Assembly: GCA_963920635.1 (NCBI GenBank)
Contig: OY987299.1
Location: 21,096,901 to 21,160,900 of the forward strand
Source of the DNA: Pseudeuparius sepicola
Lineage: Eukaryota > Arthropoda > Insecta > Coleoptera > Anthribidae
Direction of reading: 5' to 3'
Length of the DNA: 64,000 nucleotides
Positions 34,721 to 44,895 of the stretch are shown piece after piece. Made by a program: the position numbers and the translations under genes. Below the pieces are notes generated by a model. The model was not told where the DNA came from, ran no database searches, and worked only from the letters and a program-made list of their open reading frames with translations. Position 1 is the stretch's first letter, and every line of letters begins with the position of its first letter.

Positions 34721-36120
34721 ATGAATGAATTCATCAAGAGAGTAAGACAAGTAGTGCGAACTGATCTTAACAGCAGGAATTTGTTTAAGGCCCTGAACAC
34801 GTATGCGTGCTCTGTACTCAGCTATTCGTTCGGAATAGTGAATTGGACCAACACGGACATCAACAACCTGCAACGAAAAGTTAGGACACTACTGACAAAA
34901 GCTTATAAACATCATCCCCGTAGCGCCGTAGAAAGAACAACTCTGCCACGTCAACTAGGAGGAAGAGGATTGGCAGATCTCAGCAAGCAATTGGACCAAC
35001 AAATATTAAATCTGCGTAATTATTTCTACAGGCAGGCCAACAGCTCCACACTACATAGGGCTATATGCGGAGCAGACGTCTCAACACCGCTACGTCTGAC
35101 GGAACACGAGCGTCAAAATTACCACCGAACCGACAACGATAAACTAGAGAGGTGGTTGGGGAAGCCGCTGCACGGGAGGCATCCTAATGAGGTTAACCAG
35201 GAACATGTCGACAAGTTAGCGTCGAACTATTGGCTGACCTCGGGACGAATGTTCCCCGAGACGGAAGGCTTCCTACTGGCCATACAAGATCAGGTTATAC
35301 CAACTCGCAACTACCTAAAATTCATTGTAGGAGATGCATCGGTAGTGGATGACAGATGCAGATACGGGTGCCCAACTTCAGAAACAATCCAGCACATAAC
35401 AGGAGGATGTCAGATGTTCGCATCAACGGAATATAAGGAACGACACGATTCGGTTGCCAAGATCTTGCACCAGGAACTGGCGGAAAAGCTGCTGCTTGTG
35501 CAGGCAGAGAGGGTCCCATATTACAACTACACACCTGAGCCTGTTCTTGAGAACAGCAACTACAAGATGTACTGGGATCGTACAGTTCTGACAGATCAGC
35601 GAGTTGCCCATAACAGACCGGACCTTATAATAGTTGATAAAATTTCTAGGCAGACAACTCTGATTGATGTGGCCATTCCGAACAACAACAACCTGCGTGT
35701 GAAGCAAGTCGAGAAGATCGCGAAGTACAGAGATTTAGAAGAACGAATTAGAAGGCAATGGGAAATGGAGAACGTCCAGACGATTCCAATCATCATGTCA
35801 ACAACTGGTGTTATACCAAAAAGTTTGCTGAGAAACATCAAGGAGCTGGGTCTAACTGATAGTCTTTACAGGTCCATGCAGAAAGCGGTACTACTTGCGA
35901 CAGCCCGAACCGTCAGGAAATTCATGGGGAATGCAGGATCATCCAACAACATCAATGTCACCTAAGGCCCGATAACATGGCAAGGGTCTCGTCCGAGCCA
36001 GATCCTTTTGGTATCCGGGATACCCGGGATCTGAGTGAATGTTCCCCGTAGAGGGAGTGCGAATGCCTTTTGGCTAAGTCGAGATAATAATAATAATAAT
36101 ATAATAATAATAATAATAAT
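34686..36120 (+). mobile_element. Dong/R4-like retrotransposon, copy 2 (5' truncated)
   Basis: Starts after the (TAA)n that ends copy 1, at the position equivalent to about 33322 of copy 1. It runs through the same 3' UTR to about 36084 and ends in another (TAA)n tract. It differs from copy 1 at scattered bases, so it is a separate insertion or an older duplicate, not an exact tandem duplication. Confidence 0.88.
34721..35965 (+). CDS. C-terminal half of Dong/R4-like polyprotein (RT thumb, CCHC, endonuclease)
   Basis: This 414-codon open frame aligns without a gap to the last part of the copy 1 protein. It lacks all catalytic RT motifs, including Y-M-D-D, because of 5' truncation. It keeps the CCHC finger and the R-P-D-x14-D endonuclease motif. 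The apparent initiator ATG comes from a junction ATGAATGAATGAA sequence, not from the native start. Substitutions relative to copy 1 are few and do not break the frame. Whether it is translated is unknown; it has no promoter of its own. Confidence 0.85.
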   Translation: MNEFIKRVRQVVRTDLNSRNLFKALNTYACSVLSYSFGIVNWTNTDINNLQRKVRTLLTKAYKHHPRSAVERTTLPRQLGGRGLADLSKQLDQQILNLRNYFYRQANSSTLHRAICGADVSTPLRLTEHERQNYHRTDNDKLERWLGKPLHGRHPNEVNQEHVDKLASNYWLTSGRMFPETEGFLLAIQDQVIPTRNYLKFIVGDASVVDDRCRYGCPTSETIQHITGGCQMFASTEYKERHDSVAKILHQELAEKLLLVQAERVPYYNYTPEPVLENSNYKMYWDRTVLTDQRVAHNRPDLIIVDKISRQTTLIDVAIPNNNNLRVKQVEKIAKYRDLEERIRRQWEMENVQTIPIIMSTTGVIPKSLLRNIKELGLTDSLYRSMQKAVLLATARTVRKFMGNAGSSNNINVT

Positions 36121-36469
36121 TAGAATTAGAAGGCAATGGGAAATGGACAACGTTCAGACGATTCCAATCATCGTGTCAACAACTGGTGTCATACCAAAAA
36201 GTTTGCTGAGAAACATCAAAGAGCTGGGTCTAACTGATAATCTTTACAGGTCCATGCAGAAAGCGGTACTACTCGCGACAGCCCGAACCGTCAGGAAATT
36301 CATGGGGAGTGCAGGAACGTCCAACAACATCAATGTCACCTAAGGCCCGATAACATGGCAAGGGTCTCGTCCGAGCCAGATCCTTATGGTATCCGGGATA
36401 CCCGGGATCTGAGTGAATGTTCCCCAGAGAGGGAGTGCGAATGCCTTTTGGCTAAGTCGAGATAATAAT
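36121..36469 (+). mobile_element. Dong/R4-like retrotransposon, copy 3 (short 3' end)
   Basis: Begins at AGAATTAGAAGGCAATGGG (equivalent to about 34345 of copy 1) after a TAA tract. It holds only the last ~73 codons and the 3' UTR, and ends with a short TAA run fused to the second copy of the 263-bp repeat. Confidence 0.88.
36124..36343 (+). pseudogene. Terminal fragment of Dong/R4-like polyprotein
   Basis: Encodes the extreme C-terminus, with the T-T-G-V-I-P-K-S-L-L-R-N-I-K-E-L segment, in frame to the same stop as the other copies. All RT and endonuclease motifs are absent. It has a few private substitutions (for example S-A-G-T-S-N-N near the end). Confidence 0.8.
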
Positions 36470-36732
36470 AATAATCTGTAAAATTTACAGAAAAAAGTGT
36501 AAATTTTACAGAATAATATGTAAATTTTACAGAAAAAAGTGTAAAATTTACAGAATAATCTGTAAATTTTACAGAAATTTTACAGAAAAGAGTGTAAATT
36601 TTTAGGGATAGAAAAAGTACGTGGCCCCAGGACGCCTTCTTAATTTCCCATCATAATTCACATCAACTTTCAAATTTGAATTGCCTCAAATTACCTACAG
36701 AGCCAAAATGATTTGAAATATTTACCTATGGT
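36470..36732 (+). repeat. 263-bp direct repeat, right copy
   Basis: Matches 31997-32259 throughout by eye. The sequence then continues uniquely (CATCTCGTTATG), so this copy marks the original downstream flank. Confidence 0.9.
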
Positions 36733-36929
36733 CATCTCGTTATGAAATAATGAATTGAGTTATAAATATTATCTAAAAATCTTAGAAAGTTAAGTACACG
36801 CGGCCTCATAATTCCACTAGGCATGAGAAATAAGCAAGAAATCAAGAATTTCGGGTAAGTGCGGCAACGTTGCGCCAATTCCACGGCTTCTCAAATCAAC
36901 AACTTAACACGCCAGTCAACGAAAATAGG

Positions 36930-37765
36930 TTAATAAATTGCTGCATTATCATTATAATAAAGTGATTAAAGTGGATTTAAAGTTTTACAGTTTCTTGGCA
37001 TTTTGAGATTCACGTAACGTGAAATTACGCGGATTTCTTTGATTGTCAAAGTGGTGTTAGTTAAATAAGGTATAATATCTAAGTATAATAATTGTGTTGT
37101 TATAGAAGAATCTTGTAGTGTTTTTTTGCATATTGGTTTATTACACTTCTTTATCTTAACCGCGAACCAAATTGGTTTATTTCAATTTTTAAAGCTTCCC
37201 TGGAGTATTCGGGTGAGGTTCTGATACTTCCCGGGCCCCCGAAAAATCGAGAAATGAGAAAAAACAAGCAATTTCCAATTGTGGTTTCAGAGGATTTTCG
37301 TTCGGTTTCGTTGATTCTACAGCCGTCCCGTTTCTCGAAAGTGGTTAATCGTGAATTGGGAATTTTTTAGATATCGGATTTTCGAGGTTCTTTTTGGTAG
37401 CGGAGGAAAGTACGACACCCAACCACCTTCTTCGATTTTTAGAACGGCTCTATTCGAGGTTGTCGAAAGACTTTTGCGAAAAAAGCCGCCAATGTCCGTG
37501 GGCAGGGTTATAAGATTTTCCACTATTATTCAGGCAACCTAAGGCCAACCTAACAGCGCCAAATTTACTGTTTTTTGCACTGTAACTGGTAATGTCGCGT
37601 AAGGTAATGTCGCGTAATAGATGTTAGATTTGCCGTCACTTACGCTTTTAAGGTTATCGCTGGCTTTCAAACCGCGAGAGAGGGGAGGGGTAATTGCAAC
37701 GTTGTCATGCAGTTGGACGCCTTTGCGTTCGTACGTATTGGAACGATTCCGCGCGTGTACCTACC
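36930..37765 (+). repeat. Repeat family R, copy 1
   Basis: About 830 bp that reappears in inverted orientation at 52183-53400. Landmarks are TTTGATTGTCAAAGTGGT, CAGAGGATTTTCGTTCGGTT, GGTTAATCGTGAATTGGGAA and GGTAATTGCAACGTTGTCA. Opposite-strand frames at 37317-37542 mirror those in the other copy but have no domain. TE class unknown. Confidence 0.75.
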
Positions 37766-37769
37766 CTTA

Positions 37770-39894
37770 TTATAGTTTTAATAACAAGAAAAATGTTGAT
37801 AATCTTTGAATTGATTTACCTTCTTGTGGACTCAGCAATATCAGCATTGGAATTATTTTAAAGTTTTCTAATTTGCATATACTCAAATGTGTCAGTTAAA
37901 GGTAATGTACATTTTTTAAATGCCTTTGGCTTCAAGGTTTATTAAAAAAATCGCTGGCATGAAAATAATAGGAGCAAATTAATGCCCTCTTGGATAAAGA
38001 TACCTCCAGTTGTCCCGATAATTACAACCAGATTTTTTCTATATCACCATTAGGAATCCTATACAATTACCATTAAATGGGTATTACATATAGGTAGTTC
38101 AAAACAAAAGTCGTACTTTGTAAATTTTAATATATTAAGCAGGTAGCTTCAGTCAGGTCTTCAGTTTATTAACTATGGTACTTTACAAGTTTTTTGAAAG
38201 AGTTTATGTACGAGTTTATTTTAAGTTTGTGAGATACCCTTGAGTGAGAAATAAAATTAAAAAATGTTTATAAGAACTAATGAACAGAGAACAACTACCA
38301 TTATTAGAACTACTAGACCTAATCTTGTTAGTCCATCCCAAAAACTGTGAAAGTTTTTTGGGTAGATACATTCAACAAGGGAATAAAGTTTAAGTATACA
38401 CATTACAAATTGCTTGAAGAACCACGTAACAAGGAGCAATAGTGACAAATTGTAAATAGGTCTTTAAAGCTTATTTTACGGCCAAATTAAACGTACTTTC
38501 CTGGCTATATAAAAACACGCGACTGAAAATGGTTATAACCAATAATATTCTACAACTACATCGGTTCTTACCTGTGGAAAGCTAAGAGAGGGTGCTTATA
38601 ATTCAGCTTTTGTAAAATCGGTACTGACTTACTATACTTACTAGGTACTTATATTCGTGGAAATAATTGCTGGAAATGAATCACAACTATAAAATAAATT
38701 TGTTTCATTTGGCAGTTGCCATATTCTGCACTTGTTGACACAACATTGTCAGGTGTAATTATTTTTAGAAATCATGGAAACCATTATTATTTTTTACTAA
38801 CAATCAAGGTAGGTACCTGTTATATTCATAGATTCTCTAATAAAATGGAATACTTGGCATCACTGTTACCATTAGAATATGGAAAGAATAGGCCTCACTT
38901 TGGTATATAATGCTGGGTCCCCTTACTTTAAAGAATGGGTTGAAGATGGTGGCGTAAAATTTCCCTCACGGCCAAATAAAAAAACTGCAACTAACGATAA
39001 AAAAAATTGTTTAAATAGAAGGCCATGATGTTGTATTTGTATATACCTACATTTTCATCTCGAACAACTTTCACTTATATATTTTTTCTCTACAGCTCAA
39101 AATAAGGGTAATTTACTCTTGTGTCGCGTTTAAGTTTTTTACTCCCCATTTCGGTTCCAGGACATGCCGAATGCATCCCCAAAGCCAGTTTTTTTATTTA
39201 GGCGTAAAATAAAAGAAAGTCTCATATATTGCGTACATTTTGCCGGACACTGCATTCTTTTCAATCCCTAGAACGCTTTCATTAGCTGGACGTCAGCGCA
39301 GCGTGCCGCTGACGGAAAGGCAGTGACGTATCACTAGCCCTAGCCATTTTATAGCAACACCTAATTTGCTCTGTTTCTATTTTGCATTTATTTCTGCACA
39401 CATTTTATTTGAACCTGTTTGATGATTGATACACGTTTCTATAGAGTTAGAATTGGAAATTAGTGAACATACCTGTTATTGCTATATTTCAAAATTGGCA
39501 GACAATTTTATGGTGTCGCTTGTTACTTTCCCACAAAATAGATTGGTTCATAAATCCTACGTAGAAGTCCATTATACGATTTTGCACGATAACTATGTCC
39601 ATCGCTTAAAGTGGTTTTCTCAAATGCTACACCATTATAATGATAGATTTCTGTTTGTGAACTGAAAGCAAATCAGGTAATGTATTCCACCTTCTTTACA
39701 TAACCTACTGTATGTAGCTAAAATGTTTGTTTAAAATTTGAATATGAACCTATAGATACCTACATTTCTTATAGTTAGGTAGTTAGATTAGAGTTCTTCA
39801 GCATTTTTATTTTTTCCGGTATTACTTTACACCTGCAAATTAATTTTAAATAAATGCAAAAAAGCACGAAAGACCACACATTCCGTCTCTGACG
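37770..39894. other. Unassigned, no gene seen
   Basis: About 2.1 kb of AT-rich DNA with GTAGGTACC-like motifs. Short frames (for example 38716-38910 and 39426-39665) lack recognisable domains or convincing splice sites. Confidence 0.45.
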
Positions 39895-41250
39895 GTATTT
39901 ATTTATTTATTTATTTATTGCCCAACAGAAAAATCCATTTACAGGACAACATACAAAGATAAATATAAAGGGAACATAGCACCACAGAAAAAATAAAGAA
40001 AACTGATTATAAAGTAAGCACAGCTCAATCAATATAATCAACATAGTATAGGGAGCCCCACGCAGGGTATCTACCCTGTACAGTACAATTATCAGCGGAC
40101 TAATACTACCCAACACATAACGTGAAATTATGAAAAGCACTCAATGGCACACCTCAAAAAGGAAGGCTTGGAGCAATCAAACAGATCACATTCATCAGGC
40201 AACATATTTAAGAAATTTTCTTTGAACATACTCTAATTGCTTTTCATGGGTTTCATAAATTGGATGCCAAATAACAGAACAATATTCCAGTTTCGAACCG
40301 ACGAGTGAAAAGAACAGAGTCTTCAAAGCCGCAATATTTGTGAAGCCTCGACAGTGTCTCAACAAAAAACCCAAAGTTTTGTAGGCAGACATCGAAATAT
40401 TATTGAAATGCTCATTGAACGACATGACACTATCAAAGCGGACCCCAAGATCATCAACACTGTCCTTAGAAGCAAGACTTGTGTTACCTAATTTGTAATC
40501 AAATGTTATATTTGACTCTTTTCGAGAGTACCTAACTACACTGCACTTGGCAGGGTTTAAATCCAGGTGATTAACGACACACCAAGCATCCAATTCACAA
40601 AGCTGCTTCTGGAGAAATAAGCAGTTCTCTAAGGATTGTATTGAACAATAGATTTTTAAGTCGTCCGCGAACAAAAGTTTACCACATTTGAGATTATCAG
40701 TAATATCATTGATAAATAGAAGGAATAACAGAGGCCCCAGATTGGAACCCTGAGGAACTCCAGAAGTGGCAATATATTTGTTAGAATTAAAGCCATTGTA
40801 ACATACGGACTGAGGGCGGTTCTTCAGGTAAGACTCAAAAAATGAAACGAGGCTATCACTAAAACCAGCCAGCGAGAGTTTGTACAATAAAGTGGGATGA
40901 CCGATCCTGTCAAACGCCCTCGAGAAGTCCGTATACACCACATCAACCTGCTCCTTGTCATCGAGCCTCTCACAAATGAACTGGGAGATTTCAACGAGAT
41001 TGGTGGTCGTTGAGCGATTTTTCATGAAACCGTGCTGCGAAACTGATAGTTGGTTTCTGAGCTCCGGATAGATGCGGTTATACACGCACATCTCAAACAC
41101 CTTCGCAAAGTTAGGTAAGATGGAAATCGGCCTATAATTAGATACATCAGAAATAATCCCCTTTTTATGAACAGGACACACCCGAGCAAGTTTCCAGCAA
41201 TCAGGGAATGTTGATGTTTTGGTATTGATCTGTAGGGGCGTGCAGTCGCA
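39895..41250 (-). mobile_element. Jockey-like non-LTR retrotransposon, 5' truncated
   Basis: Minus-strand insertion ending in a (TTTA)n tract on the plus strand (39895-39919), that is an (AAAT)n 3' tail. It contains the RT open frame below. The 5' end near 41250 lies inside the RT coding region. No target duplication was recognised. Confidence 0.75.
40195..41223 (-). pseudogene. Jockey-type reverse transcriptase fragment
   Basis: The longest frame with Met is 40195-41181 (328 residues). The frame is open upstream to about 41223 and reads F-P-D-C-W-K-L-A-R-V before the first Met, a normal part of the RT fold, so that Met is not native. Counting from it, motifs are N-Y-R-P-I-S (about 15), Q-H-G-F-M (48), Y-T-D-F-S-R-A-F-D (82), S-G-V-P-Q-G-S (139) and the catalytic F-A-D-D (about 170). 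After K-F-L-K-Y-V-A the frame stops early and the usual C-terminal part is missing. The endonuclease and gag-like ORF are also absent. The RT core is uninterrupted, but the element cannot be autonomous. Confidence 0.82.
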
Positions 41251-41735
41251 GTCAATGGCACCGCTTCCCTTGATTACGCGAATTCAAGTTCAACTATTAT
41301 TTTTTCGTCAGCTTTCGACAACACTGGGCGGACGGGTTTTTCGATGCCGATTTAATTCCAGGGTTGCCAAGTGCTACGACAATGACCTATATAGGTACTT
41401 CATTATTCATTAAAATCTATGGAAGTAGGTATGTACATAGATCCCAAGAGGTTTTCTTTAGTTTAAAATTTTCAGTATAATATTATAAATGTAAATTCTA
41501 CTAAACTAGATATAGTCAACGAAACACGTAGAGTTAGCAACCAGTGCGCCGAACTCTGCTCCATTATATTGAGTTGTTATTGGTGGATCTAAAAACCGAA
41601 ATTTCGATCGCTTGGAAGCACAGTTTGCGACCGCCTTGTAAGGGCGGCTGAAAACTTGACGTCGGGAGAGCCGGGAGCAGTGGTGTATACAGCCCCCCCC
41701 TTTTCTACAACCATTATTACAACCGGAGTATTATT
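41251..41735. other. Unassigned, no gene seen
   Basis: No recognisable gene. A poly-C run lies at about 41692-41700. The frame at 41656-41841 has no motif and overlaps the MITE that follows. Confidence 0.45.
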
Positions 41736-41740
41736 AGGTA

Positions 41741-42158
41741 ATCTAAAAACGCTCTTTAATTGTACACTAGAAATGACATTTCTTAATTTGGTAATACAAG
41801 GTTGGCAGCAATGTTTTAGGCGCCTACAGGGACGTATTTAGCATGTTCGGCAGAAATGTCAGAACTTGATGCCTAACTTTAACCTTAAAATTCGATCTCT
41901 GTGTCTGTGGCTCTAAACTAACTTCAAACACACAAATTATAACTATAGCCTTCTTCTATGCTTCAAAGAGTTTAATGTTAATTTCTATCTATTTAAATTT
42001 AGGATTCGTGTATGTGTAAAATTAAATTCTGTTGATTACACGGCCCTATCCTCCGTCACCTATCAATAATATCAATATGGCCGCTTTTTAGGGAATTCCA
42101 GGGACATGAAATATTTACCTCTCACAATCTAGTGTACAATTAAAGAGCGTTTTTAGTA
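41741..42158. mobile_element. MITE with CTAAAAACGCTC ends
   Basis: CTAAAAACGCTCTTT continuing through TGTACACTAGA at the left is mirrored at the right (42126-42156), a TIR of about 29 bp. The flanks include TA. About 415 bp, non-coding. Confidence 0.7.
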
Positions 42159-43229
42159 TATTTTCCTCAGTTTCTCAATAAAGCTTATTCTGGCAACACC
42201 AGTACAAAATCGCATCGCGACAACGGCAAGAAAATTTTTGAGCATACTTGCCAGTTTCCCGGTAAGCAATGCGCATCGACAGAAATAAATTTTTCTTCAC
42301 TTAAAAGAATTTAAACTTCGTTACGTACCAATATGGTCCAAGACAAAGTAAGTAATTTAGCCCTATTAAATATACACTGCAATGTACCATAAATGATCAG
42401 TTTGCCCGAAAGAAGAGAAAATATGATTTTATTTTGTGATACGTTCATTATTTTTTTATATCTAAATAATTATTGTTTCTTTTTGTGATTTTGTTTTGTT
42501 ATGTTTATTATTTAAGTTGGGACCATTCCGTGGGTGATACGCCAATGGAAAGTCGTTTCAATTAGCAATACGGGCGGAGAGAAAATATTTTAAATCGCTT
42601 GAAAAATAAGGAAGTTGTGACCAAAAAATGTGTCTTCTAGCTAAAAGTATTCTGATTAGTTAGGTGCTGCCCTCAGTTTGTCTGATATACAGGGTGTGTC
42701 ATTAGTGGGTATCCCTACTAATATTGTTTACATTTTAATGTCATTTTTTTCCATGGCCTCCTGAGATAAGTATCAGATTTTCTGCAAAAATTTGGAAAAT
42801 GACTGTTCGAGAATTTTAAAAACCCAAACTGCATTGATTTCTAATACGTCAGCGTTTTCCCAACAATCAATCATACCTGTGCATTGGAAAAGTAAAAAAA
42901 AATGAGGTTTGTTTTGATACTGAACATGTTTTATAGGTATCTAATTATTGATTGTTTCAACCTTACTTGTAGCAATTAAACTAAAACACAGCATTTTGAA
43001 AGACAATGAGTAATTATAAACCCAAATTGTATTCGAAAAGTGCAAAATTTAAAATTTAATTTTGAAAGTACCATTCATTATTCGTAAACTATCAAGAATC
43101 ACCCCATATAATATGGTATATTGAAAAGGTAATTTCTACTTTTGATATCCATTCACAGAAATAGGGCATTCCATTTAAATTTACCCAAGTAAACAAAAAC
43201 AAACATTAGGCCCCTGTGTACAACGTTTA
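42159..43229. other. Unassigned, no gene seen
   Basis: AT-rich DNA. ACAGGGTGTGTCATTAGTG next to TA (about 42690) looks like one end of a TA-flanked element, but the other end was not found. Confidence 0.45.
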
Positions 43230-43234
43230 CCTAC

Positions 43235-43300
43235 CTCTGGATAGGTTATATCCTGGGAAATATCAAATTGACTACACACCACACACTTTCTACGTCCCAT
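43235..43300 (-). CDS. Candidate first exon, M-G-R-R-K-C-V-V-C (low confidence)
   Basis: Reading minus from ATG at 43300, a 22-codon segment starts with M-G-R-R-K-C-V-V-C and ends at a CCAGAG/GTAGGT splice donor-like site. A C-x2-C directly after the start is seen in THAP-type and other zinc-finger proteins, but the partner His/Cys exon was not found nearby. A CpG-rich patch (43430-43490) lies about 150 bp upstream on this strand, as expected of a promoter. This is a guess from context; it may be chance. Confidence 0.25.
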
Positions 43301-43429
43301 TGTATACAAAATCAGTCACTATATCTTAAGTACTAATAAGTAGCAGATAAATTAACTGAAAAACAATTGAAACCACGAAAAATGCATACGTAAACAATCT
43401 TGGCTTGTTGGGCAAACACAAAACAAGTA

Positions 43430-43492
43430 CCGCCGAGTAACGCGGCGCTCGCGGCGGCAACGGCGGCGTTGCCATGTTGGGCGGTTTCAGGT
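43430..43492. promoter_or_regulatory. Small CpG-rich patch
   Basis: About 60 bp of CGGCGG-rich sequence in AT-rich surroundings, between two exon-like segments on opposite strands (43235-43300 minus and 43780-43851 plus). It could be a shared promoter region, or just a local GC block like those at 8.0, 12.4 and 16.6 kb. Confidence 0.3.
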
Positions 43493-43779
43493 ATCTGTTT
43501 ACGATTTTATTAAAATGCTAATAAGCTACTATAATTACAGCGCAATTTAGTTTTAGTTTAAAATTGTCACATACAAGGAATTAATACCTGGATTTGTTAA
43601 TTTAGCGTTATAGGAGGTGCGCCTTCATTTAATCCCATTATTAAACCCTTCTATTTTGAAATGAAATGCTGTAAATAATGCATGACTCAAAAAGATGTTG
43701 GCTCTGTTTACTTTTTGTTTTTACTCCCTCTATCCTTAATGTCTCAAAGCAGTATTTAGGATGTTCTTATTATATTCAG

Positions 43780-44164
43780 ATACAGATATAATGATTGAAC
43801 TGTCGGCAGGCTTGTTTGAATCTGAACAAACTGAGGTCATGACAGAGGAAGGTAAGTGTTTCTTCCAGTACACAAATTCAGTCTAATTCTCAGACACTGA
43901 ATTAATGAAATACATACATATATAATGAAATATAATAGAATCTGATCTACAAACAAAAAATCATTACATCTGAAAGTAAGATTTATTTGCGTTTGTCTTT
44001 GACAGATAGAAAATATAAAAGTGCTTTCGTCATTACATGCAGATGCTGAGATGCCAGCTGCAACGTCATTTAAGGCAACGGATTTGGTGGAATTTAATCA
44101 ACAACGATTAATAATTATAATAGACTTTAATTTTGGCTTTAAACAAATTTGTTATACTCAGTAA
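43780..44164 (+). CDS. Candidate two-exon terminal coding segment (low confidence)
   Basis: 43780-43851 is bounded by a pyrimidine-rich CAG acceptor and a GAAG/GTAAGT donor. It reads T-D-I-M-I-E-L-S-A-G-L-F-E-S-E. The next candidate exon starts after TTACATGCAG at 44043. In the phase set by the first exon it reads D-A-E-M-P-A-A-T-S-F-K-A-T-D-L-V-E-F, then on to TAA at 44162. Compatible phase across the intron is the main support. The protein is acidic and matches no family I know. Upstream exons were not identified. Confidence 0.3.
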
Positions 44165-44893
44165 ATTCAGTTAGGTATATCTGTATTTTGACTAGTCAAA
44201 AAGACTGTTTATTTATAAACAGAAAAATATCACATAGGTATACTACCTACTTTATTAGTCTAGATACTACGTAGCTATACTGTTTTATGTTTAATATTAA
44301 AAAGACAATTTTTTTAAGAAATAAACTAACAAGTTTATTTATACTATCATCTTGTAGCATATAGAAGAATCTATCATAGTAGATTCTTCTATGTTATTTC
44401 CGTAATCCATAAACTTTTTTCAAGGAAAGTGAAAGTGGCACAATTCAAAAAGTTCCTTCGATGGTTCCTTATTCCCCTCAAAATAATAAGGAGTATTGCA
44501 AAGAACCCAAATTGCCAATGGAAAATTACAATTACGAGTAGATGCTTTGATGAAGCTGAGGAACCTTCCAAACGTATACCTCAAGTCCTGAAAACAGTTA
44601 CCATGTGTTCTGCCGTCAGCTAATATATTAGTGAATTCGTTATTATTGTAAAAGGCGATATCACAAAATGTTCCTGCAGCCGTACCTTACTCCGACGCGT
44701 GTAAATACGACAATTTATAATGAACTCGTGCCTGACCCGCAAAAACTATGAAGATTCTATGCAACTATGGATATTTACATAATATCTTATAGTAACATCG
44801 GTATTAATGGTAGGTAAATAGTGCACTTCACGTTTAGATAATATTTAGCCAAAATCTATTTTATAAAAAAGCAAATATTATTCCATATCGATA
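44165..44893. other. Unassigned, with a short hairpin
   Basis: 44362-44392 forms a hairpin (ATAGAAGAATCTA and its reverse complement). Frames on both strands at 44389-44623 have no clear domain. Confidence 0.4.
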
Positions 44894-44895
44894 TA

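Noticed and set aside
32472..36150. Many minus-strand frames opposite the Dong/R4-like genes
   Set aside because: They recur at the same relative position in each copy because the sense gene recurs. They are antisense shadows.
44389..44623. Overlapping 60-64 codon frames on both strands
   Set aside because: One alternative minus reading looked faintly protein-like, but I could not match it to any family, and it lacks a start and splice context.
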